Assembly (NCBI GenBank): GCA_038205395.1
Contig: JBBRBX010000007.1
Span: 1 to 64,000, forward strand
Length of the DNA: 64,000 bases
Origin: Fredericiella sp038205395
GTDB taxonomy: Bacteria; Chloroflexota; Anaerolineae; Caldilineales; Caldilineaceae
Direction: 5' to 3'
Under the pieces are notes generated by a model. It did no database searches. It was given only the letters and a program-made list of their open reading frames with translations, and was not told the origin of the DNA. Position 1 is the stretch's first letter; each line of letters opens with the position of its first letter. Positions 58,413 to 64,000 of the stretch are shown here, in pieces. The position numbers and the translations under genes were made by a program.

Positions 58413-58889
58413 GCGCGTCTGGTTCCCAATGCCATCAGTGCCGTCTACTTGGGACGGTTGGGTGACCGCATCGGCCACACCAAGGTGCTGATCGCGTCGG
58501 CGCTGGCTGCGATGGTGGTCTTTGCGCCACAAGCCTGGGTGCAGACGACGTGGCAGTTGATTCTGCTGCAAGCACTCGGTGGCCTGGCGCTGGGTGGGCT
58601 GGTGCCGTCTGTGGCGGCACTGATGAATCTGTGGGCGCCTGGCGGCAATCAGGGGAGCACCTACGGCCTCGACAACAGCGTCCAGGCGTCGGGGCGAGTT
58701 ATTGCACCCTTAATTGCCGCCACGATTGCGGCGCTGGCCGGCTATCGCGGCGTATTTTTGGGTGCAGCTGCGATCTATGCAGTCATGGCGCTGGCCGCTG
58801 TGCGGGTCGTGCGCGCTGCGAAGCGCCGCGCCACTCAAAACACAACCTCTGCCCAAGCAGCAGCCAACGCCGCGCCTGAAGCGCGCTGA
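58413..58889 (+). pseudogene. C-terminal remnant of an MFS transporter
   Basis: An open frame of 158 codons that translates to the C-terminal part of a major facilitator superfamily exporter: PNAISAVYLGRLGDRIGHTK, ALGGLALGGLVPSVAALMNL, GSTYGLDNSVQASGRVIAP and GYRGVFLGAAAIYA, the MdtG/TetA-like pattern. About half of the usual 400 residues are missing. It begins directly behind the CPBP stop codon in the same frame with no start codon or ribosome site (first TTG at 58449). This looks like a deletion junction. It has normal codon use, so the event may be recent. Translation by readthrough or reinitiation cannot be excluded. Confidence 0.78.
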
Positions 58890-58939
58890 TTCGCACTCCA
58901 CGGCTATTGCATATCCTTCACGATCCGCAAACGGCGGCT

Positions 58940-59245
58940 CTACCAGCCCGCATCATCCGGGTAAACGTTGCTAAACTTCAGCGCCTGGCGGGGCTTAGCC
59001 ATCAGCGGCGCCACCGTATCGCGCCACTGGGCATAGTGGGCGGTCTCTTTGTGCGCCACCGTCGCCGCTTGCGAGCGATATACCTCGTTGAGCACAAAGT
59101 GCGTGGGATCGTCGTCGTCGCGGATAATATCAAAACGGGCAATACCCGGCTCCTGCACACTGTTGCGTGCGTTGGCAAGCGTGGCCGCCACAAATGCGTC
59201 CACCCCATCCGGCACAACATATACATGGACATGCACCACCAGCAT
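58940..59245 (-). CDS. Antibiotic-biosynthesis-monooxygenase (ABM) domain protein
   Basis: A 101-residue single-domain protein of the ABM/YgiN/LsrG dimeric ferredoxin-like fold. Pattern: LVVHVHVYVVPDGVDAFVAA, NARNSVQEPGIARFDIIRDD, HFVLNEVYRSQAATVAHKET and HYAQWRDTVAPLM. Members degrade quinones, act on AI-2 or oxygenate polyketides, so no function can be fixed. I chose ATG 59245 because the six extra residues of the longer frame do not belong to the domain. The gene ends 50 nt from the MFS remnant on the other strand and follows the C11 peptidase gene. Confidence 0.85.
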   Translation of the reverse strand: MLVVHVHVYVVPDGVDAFVAATLANARNSVQEPGIARFDIIRDDDDPTHFVLNEVYRSQAATVAHKETAHYAQWRDTVAPLMAKPRQALKFSNVYPDDAGW

Positions 59246-59302
59246 ACGCGCTGCTCCTCTCACGCTGCCATTTTGGATAACGCTTATACCTGCTCAACCT
59301 CT

Positions 59303-61852
59303 TTACTCTACATTCACCCGCAAATAGACCGGGCGCTGATTGCCGTCGAGATCTTCAACCACAAAGCCGACGACATATTTACCGGCGGCGGCATCCAGTT
59401 CTGCCCACTTGATCGGCGCATCGCCCAGTTGGATTGTTTCGCCCTCTTGCCAGACAGTCTGAATAACCTGGCCGTCGGCATCGAGGTCCAGCCACTTCTG
59501 CAGCACGGTGAAGGTGTCGCCGGGGCTGGGTGTGGTTTCCCAGGGGGCGCCGCTGCCGTTCTCTTCCGTAAAGGTGAAAATCTGGCGCAGAAGCCCATCG
59601 CGCAGATATGCGCGGGCGTGGCGAGTTTCGCCGCTGTCAGCGAAGGTGTAGACACCTTCGACCGTATAGGTGGTCTGGTCAGCCGCCGCACCATAACTTT
59701 CCGGCATCAGCAGCGCCTCTGCCAGGGTTTCCCCATCATCAAGCGCAAAGGCCAGCGGCTCCCACACATACTGCAGTTGAAAGCTGCCGTCTTCCGGCCA
59801 GGCGGGATAGTAGACGCCGCCAACCTCACGTGTATCTGGCGTCTCCAGATAGTCCATATCGATGACGCTGATTGAATTGCTTTCTTCATCAAAGTAGCCG
59901 GTGAAGAGATAAACATAGCCGATGTCTTCCCCGTGGATCTGCGTGGTAAGCGTGATGGGGCGGCCGGGTGCAGCACTGGCTGCGGATGCACGGACGGGCG
60001 CCACTTCAATCGGCGTGCTGCCCGGGGCGCGGGTGACCCCAGTTGGGCCGGCAGGCCCCACTGCGTTGGCATCGAACGACTCGCCGGTATAGAAGTAGGC
60101 CAAGAACTCATCCCACAACGTGTTTTCGACAAACCGGCGGGCAATGGCAAGATAGGACTGCGGGCCGGCTTCTTGGGTGCGGTACAACTGGGAAGTGGGA
60201 AAGTAGATCGAAATGCCGGTCGAACCGGGCTTCTTGTCGCCATGCTTTTCGGCAACGACGGCCTGTTGGATAGCGACCAACATACCGTCAGCCGCTTGGG
60301 CAAGCGCTCCGCCTTGGCTCACTTGTTTGGTCAGCGCGGCAAAATGACCCAGATCGATATAGGAGGGCGGTACGCTGGCACCAAAAATACTGGTATAGGA
60401 TTGGGCATACTGGCGCGCCTTGGCCATTGACCGCGGCTCCACCTGCTGCATAGCGAAGGCAAAGTTGTTGAGCGCGGTGTTGAGCGCCGGCACCTGCGCC
60501 AGATCGACCGCCGTCAGCGTCACATCCTGCTCCATCTGGCCGGCTGCATCCGCTGCACTGGGGCCACCCAACTGGTCTAGGAATGAACTACGGCCATAAA
60601 GCTCCGCGCGTGCCTGATCGTCAACGATGCGCTGGTCGTCCTGAATGTAGGTGGCAACGATGGCGCGGGCGAGATCGGCCCCGCCCATATCCGGGTTTGC
60701 CGTCAGCGCTGACAGAAAGGCAGTGTAGGCCCAGCCAAGCGCCGGCTCCGTTTCCTGTGAGGCTACGGCATAACGAGAATATGGCTCCAGTGCGTTAAAC
60801 ACCTCCAAATGCGCCATCAGACAGGCATCCATGCCGATCAGTTCAAACTTGGCCATTCCTGTCGTCTGCTGAATCTTGGCTAAAGCGTCGTCCAATTCCA
60901 TCAGATACAGTTCATCGCCCAGCGCACGCGCCAGAGGGATGTTGCGGGGCGCTGCGCCGCCTGGGTCGGGATCACTCCAGCCGCCTGGCCAGCCCATGCC
61001 GTGGTCCGACAGGATGAGCACATACTTGTCGGCAGGATAATTCTGTACACCCCAAGTCACGAAATCGACCAGTGCATTGCCATCAGCCATATTGGCTTCG
61101 CCGCTTTCGAGCACCTGTGACGCCAGGCGATTGAGATCCTGATCGCGCGTAATATAATAGCGGCGCGTTTCGTCCCAATTGCCGTCGCCGCTGAAGCCGC
61201 CGCGGAAGCGATCGATCTGCGCCACCACATTGACACGGTCGGTGGAGCCGATGCGCTCAGCTTCGTTGAGATCGACGAAAATGTCCTTTTCCAACACCTT
61301 ATCGTCAGCATCCTGATAGAGAAGCACTGTCCAGGTCTGCCCTGTCTTCTCCGCCTGTTCTGTACTCAGACCGGATAAAGCCGGAAGCGGCGTGATGGTA
61401 GGGGCCAACTGCGGCAAATCTTGACTCTGGACTACGGCTGCCTGCGTCGCTTCGGGCCGGCTGGCGGTAGTATCGCTGTTCTGGCTGTAAACAGACCCAT
61501 TCGTCGGCACACTTTCCACGGAAGAACTGCCGCCATCATTGTTGAACAGACCAAAAATCGTCCCGCCCAGCACCAGCAGGATAACGATAACCAGACCACA
61601 GCCGCCGCCGGGGATGCTGCCGCCGGAGAGACCACCGCCGGAACCGCCTCCATAGCTGGGGCGCGGCCGCCAACCACCGCCGGAGCCGCCACTGCTGCTC
61701 CCACCGCCGCCGCCACTGCTGCCGCCGCTCCCACTACTTCCGCTGCCGCCGCTGCTCTCATGCCGGCGCTGGGGCGCTTCCGCTCGCTGCCGGCTGCCCG
61801 AAGATTCAGTTTTACGGCGCCGCTCCACATCTACAGTTTGCTTATCCGCCAT
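59303..61852 (-). CDS. Membrane-anchored clostripain-like (C11) cysteine protease
   Basis: An 849-residue protein. The N-terminus is basic and polar (1-60), with a Gly/Ser low-complexity region (about 30-85) and one membrane segment (CGLVIVILLVLGGTIFGLF). An extracytoplasmic C11 peptidase domain (about 175-560) follows, with catalytic His284 in LILSDHGMGW and Cys344 in IGMDACLMAHLEV. The last 280 residues form beta domains (VYLFTGYFDEESNSISVIDM, YPAWPEDGSFQLQYVWEP), of unknown use. Clostripain-like enzymes cut after Arg and activate themselves. I chose ATG 61852, which overlaps the GH127 stop by 11 nt; the longer frame is inside GH127. It probably works at the outer face of the cell. Confidence 0.88.
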   Translation of the reverse strand: MADKQTVDVERRRKTESSGSRQRAEAPQRRHESSGGSGSSGSGGSSGGGGGSSSGGSGGGWRPRPSYGGGSGGGLSGGSIPGGGCGLVIVILLVLGGTIFGLFNNDGGSSSVESVPTNGSVYSQNSDTTASRPEATQAAVVQSQDLPQLAPTITPLPALSGLSTEQAEKTGQTWTVLLYQDADDKVLEKDIFVDLNEAERIGSTDRVNVVAQIDRFRGGFSGDGNWDETRRYYITRDQDLNRLASQVLESGEANMADGNALVDFVTWGVQNYPADKYVLILSDHGMGWPGGWSDPDPGGAAPRNIPLARALGDELYLMELDDALAKIQQTTGMAKFELIGMDACLMAHLEVFNALEPYSRYAVASQETEPALGWAYTAFLSALTANPDMGGADLARAIVATYIQDDQRIVDDQARAELYGRSSFLDQLGGPSAADAAGQMEQDVTLTAVDLAQVPALNTALNNFAFAMQQVEPRSMAKARQYAQSYTSIFGASVPPSYIDLGHFAALTKQVSQGGALAQAADGMLVAIQQAVVAEKHGDKKPGSTGISIYFPTSQLYRTQEAGPQSYLAIARRFVENTLWDEFLAYFYTGESFDANAVGPAGPTGVTRAPGSTPIEVAPVRASAASAAPGRPITLTTQIHGEDIGYVYLFTGYFDEESNSISVIDMDYLETPDTREVGGVYYPAWPEDGSFQLQYVWEPLAFALDDGETLAEALLMPESYGAAADQTTYTVEGVYTFADSGETRHARAYLRDGLLRQIFTFTEENGSGAPWETTPSPGDTFTVLQKWLDLDADGQVIQTVWQEGETIQLGDAPIKWAELDAAAGKYVVGFVVEDLDGNQRPVYLRVNVE

Positions 61853-63740
61853 ACGAACTCCACACCCACACACGCATCGCGCCCGCTGCGCGGTTGTCCC
61901 AGGCATAATAAGGGATGGCGGTGAGAGGGATGGGTGTATAGGTCGGCGGCTGCGTGCGATAGAGCACATTCTCCCAACCGTCTTCGACGGCAGCCAGCCC
62001 TTCCCCTGTCAGCACCACCACACCGTCCAAAAGATCAGGTTGAAAGGAGGGGCTGAGAGCGGACGCTGCCGGCAGCTGCAGCCGCTGCAGTGGGATGGCC
62101 AGATCGACTTCTTCAAAGCAGTAGACGAGCGGGCCACGCTGCAGCGCCACCTGCCCTGCATCCTGGCGCACATCGGGGTGTGCATACATCCGCTCGACCG
62201 GCATCTCCAGTTCCAGCGTCACGCGATCACCCGCCTGCCAGGTGCGATCCAACACGAGATAACGGCGGCGCAGCTTGCCCTCCATATCCACCGGTTCGCC
62301 ATTGACGGCCACCTGCGCCCGCCGGCACCAGCCGGGGATGCGCAGACGCAGCCCAAAGCGAGCACGCTGGTCAAGCATCAGTTCGATCTGCACGCGGCCG
62401 TCCCACGGATAGCGGGTCTCCTGGCGCAAGGTGATACTTTGCCCGTTCATGCTCAGCGTCGCCGAACCTTGCACATACAGATGGACGGCGATCTCGTTGT
62501 CACTTTGGCCGTAGATGTACTCGCCCAGCGAAGCCAGCAGGCGGGCGACATTTGGCGGGCAGCAGGCGCAGTCAAACCAGGCCTGCCGATGATGGTCGCC
62601 CTCTGAGGCCAACGGGTTTTCATAAAAGAAGCGCTCCCCATCCAACGAGACCCCGCTGATCACGCCGTTGTAAAGCGCCCGCTCCAGCACATCGGCATAG
62701 CGGCCATCACAGGCCAACTGCAGCAGGCGGTGGCTCCAGAAGACCAGCCCAATGGCGGCGCAGGTTTCAGCATAAGCATTTTCATTGGGCAGATCATAGT
62801 CGTGCGTGAAACCTTCATTCGCCGCAGCCGGCCCAATGCCGCCAGTGATGTAGAGATTGCGCGTGGTCAGATGGCGCCACAACTGCTCACAAGCTTCGAG
62901 CAAGGCAGCATCACCCAATTCGCCGGCCAGATCGGCCATTGCAGAATAGAGATACATAGCGCGCACCGAGTGGCCAACCACCGCCTGCTGCTCGCGCACA
63001 GGCAGGTGCGACTGGCTGTAGGCATGAGTTTTGAAGCGGTAGGCGGCCGGATCGTCCCCACGCGCTAGCGCCTCTTGGTCAAAGTAGTGCGGCTGCACCC
63101 CGCGTTCATCGACAAAATAGGCGGCCAAATCCAGATAGCGGCGTTCACCAGTGGCGTGATAGAGCTTGACCAGCGCCAGTTCGATCTCCTCATGGCCAGG
63201 GTAGCCGCGTTTTTGGTCCTCCTCACGGCCAAACACCGTAGCAATATAGTCGGCGTACCGGCTGACCACGTCGAGCAGCGCCCGCTTGCCGGTGGCTTGA
63301 TAGTGGGCCACACCCGCTTCAATCAGATGGCCGGCGCAGTACAGCTCATGGTTATCGCGCAGGTTGCTCCAACGCTTGTCCGGCTCAACCGAGGTGTAGT
63401 GGGTGTTGAGATAGCCGTCCGGCTGCTGCGAAACAGCTAGCAAGGCCACGACTTCATCCACCAGCGTATCCAACTGTGGGTCGGGATGGGTGGCCAGGCT
63501 GTAGGCCGCTGCTTCGATCCACTTGGCGATGTCCGAGTCCCAGAAGTAGTGAGGCTCCTTCTGACCCGGCTGCCAGTCGAGACGCAGGGCATCCACACGT
63601 CCAGTAGTTTTACATTGGTCGTATTCAATCGGGATCGTGCGTTCACGATTGGCGCGCAGGCGCGGCATCCAAAACTCGTCCTCAATCGTCACAGCGGTAA
63701 AGGGCACAGGCGCAAATGTGCGTCGAACAGTAGCGGGCAT
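61842..63740 (-). CDS. GH127 beta-L-arabinofuranosidase family hydrolase
   Basis: A 632-residue cytoplasmic protein of the former DUF1680 family. The N-terminal (alpha/alpha)6 barrel covers about residues 15-430, with FDCACCPPNVARLL, in which the Cys cluster and a nearby Glu build the unusual Zn-thiolate active site with a catalytic Cys. Other marks are YFWDSDIAKWIEAAAY, ITGGIGPAAANEGFTHDYDL and YAETCAAIGLVFWSHRL. C-terminal beta domains complete the fold. The characterised relative HypBA1 removes beta-L-arabinofuranose from hydroxyproline-linked sugars. CGGAG precedes ATG 63740; a frame to 63782 is open but has no site. It fits the plant-sugar theme. Confidence 0.92.
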   Translation of the reverse strand: MPATVRRTFAPVPFTAVTIEDEFWMPRLRANRERTIPIEYDQCKTTGRVDALRLDWQPGQKEPHYFWDSDIAKWIEAAAYSLATHPDPQLDTLVDEVVALLAVSQQPDGYLNTHYTSVEPDKRWSNLRDNHELYCAGHLIEAGVAHYQATGKRALLDVVSRYADYIATVFGREEDQKRGYPGHEEIELALVKLYHATGERRYLDLAAYFVDERGVQPHYFDQEALARGDDPAAYRFKTHAYSQSHLPVREQQAVVGHSVRAMYLYSAMADLAGELGDAALLEACEQLWRHLTTRNLYITGGIGPAAANEGFTHDYDLPNENAYAETCAAIGLVFWSHRLLQLACDGRYADVLERALYNGVISGVSLDGERFFYENPLASEGDHHRQAWFDCACCPPNVARLLASLGEYIYGQSDNEIAVHLYVQGSATLSMNGQSITLRQETRYPWDGRVQIELMLDQRARFGLRLRIPGWCRRAQVAVNGEPVDMEGKLRRRYLVLDRTWQAGDRVTLELEMPVERMYAHPDVRQDAGQVALQRGPLVYCFEEVDLAIPLQRLQLPAASALSPSFQPDLLDGVVVLTGEGLAAVEDGWENVLYRTQPPTYTPIPLTAIPYYAWDNRAAGAMRVWVWSSYGG

Positions 63741-63787
63741 AATCGGCTCCGAGCAAGGCAAGAAGAAGTTGATGGGGGTCATTGTAA

Positions 63788-63836
63788 CACCTATGTGCTT
63801 GTGAGGCTTTTTGCAGCTCTTACAAGCACATAGGTG
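63788..63836 (-). terminator. Terminator-like hairpin after the GH130 gene
   Basis: A perfect 15-bp stem CACCTATGTGCTTGT (63788-63802) with its complement at 63822-63836 and a 19-nt loop, 14 nt past the stop of the gene to the right and 47 nt before the GH127 start. The stem is AT-richer than the other terminators. Confidence 0.65.
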
Positions 63837-63850
63837 CAGACCGCAGCAGC

Positions 63851-64000
63851 CTACAGTTCGTTATTTTCGTCCAGCCAGGCCAGCACTTCATCCACACGGC
63901 AGAAGGCGAGACCGGTGACGGTGTCGGCTGCCCCATAGTAGAGCGTGATGCGTCCAGTGGCCGGGTCGGTGAGCGCGGCGCAGGGGAAGGCCACATTGGG
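63851..64000 (-). CDS. GH130 family glycoside phosphorylase/hydrolase, C-terminal part, cut by window edge
   Basis: The last 49 residues of a GH130-type five-bladed beta-propeller enzyme: NVAFPCAALTDPATGRITLY then YYGAADTVTGLAFCRVDEVL. This blade is typical of the end of GH130 proteins (beta-1,4-mannosyl phosphorylases and related mannoside hydrolases). The rest of the protein is outside the window, so the phosphate-binding residues cannot be checked. It lies upstream of GH127 on the same strand with a strong hairpin between them. Confidence 0.82.
   Translation of the reverse strand, partial: PNVAFPCAALTDPATGRITLYYGAADTVTGLAFCRVDEVLAWLDENNEL

Noticed and set aside
61600..61800. Gly/Ser-coding low-complexity stretch as a possible CRISPR-like or satellite repeat
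   Set aside because: The units are irregular trinucleotide-type repeats within an intact protease gene, without spacers.
1..64000. CRISPR arrays, tRNA or rRNA genes, insertion sequences, prophage or integrase genes
   Set aside because: Nothing with regular direct repeats plus spacers, a cloverleaf-like segment, a transposase or an integrase was found while reading both strands.

Overview
The window looks like a chromosomal segment from a free-living, heterotrophic bacterium of the phylum Chloroflexota, perhaps near Caldilineae or Anaerolineae. This is an inference from GC-rich coding sequence, sugar-binding lipoproteins with Ala/Pro/Glu-Thr-rich linkers, SorC-type regulators, an ECF sigma/TPR-CHAT cluster and secreted proteins with a Tyr-Leu-Pro tail motif. 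No rRNA, tRNA, CRISPR array, insertion sequence or phage gene was seen. Genes are dense and mostly in operons.

Layout. (1) 1-3040: the start of a dihydrolipoamide acyltransferase (cut by the left edge), a NagD-like HAD phosphatase, a DeoR regulator and a DUF2461 protein. (2) 3093-12254: a SorC regulator divergent from a plus-strand operon with a split transketolase, an FGGY kinase, a DUF2291 protein and a ribose-type ABC importer. (3) 12323-27094: a minus-strand run with two more FGGY kinases, two zinc alcohol dehydrogenases, a GH140 (apiosidase-family) hydrolase, a SIS isomerase, a TIM-barrel sugar isomerase, a second ribose-type importer with two permeases, and a SAF-domain dehydrogenase. 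(4) 27349-33576: a MalEFG-type importer with a DUF5060-type glycosidase and a second SorC regulator. (5) 33811-36945: a secreted trypsin-like protease, an unpaired ABC ATPase and a small membrane protein. (6) 37130-44814: an ECF sigma factor, a zinc-finger anti-sigma-like protein, a TPR-CHAT protease, a secreted subtilase and a protein of six DUF5666-like repeats. (7) 45046-52405: a complete mrpABCDEFG Na+/H+ antiporter followed by a PatB/MalY aminotransferase. (8) 52477-57215: an AAA+ ATPase, an SPFH protein and a large APH-kinase fusion. (9) 57381-64000: a CPBP protease, an MFS remnant, a monooxygenase-fold protein, a clostripain-like protease, GH127 and the end of GH130.

How the genes work together. 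Regions 2-4 look like a plant cell-wall sugar locus. GH140, a TIM-barrel isomerase, an FGGY kinase and a split transketolase match the known non-oxidative route for the branched pentose D-apiose (isomerase, kinase, apulose-4-phosphate transketolase). GH127 and GH130 at the right edge fit the same lifestyle. Near-identical operator/promoter modules at about 4078-4127 and 32441-32486 suggest that one SorC regulator controls both the transketolase operon and the distant MalEFG-type importer. A second, GTTCA-type motif links the other SorC gene with the promoter at 27241-27269.

The two best candidates for undescribed systems are the sigma/zinc-finger/CHAT/subtilase/DUF5666 cluster, which reads as a regulated proteolytic cascade, and the AAA+/SPFH/toroid-APH cluster, for which I know no described counterpart. 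Several intergenic stem-loops share stem sequences across distant loci, and a few promoters lie so close to the start codon that leaderless mRNAs are likely.
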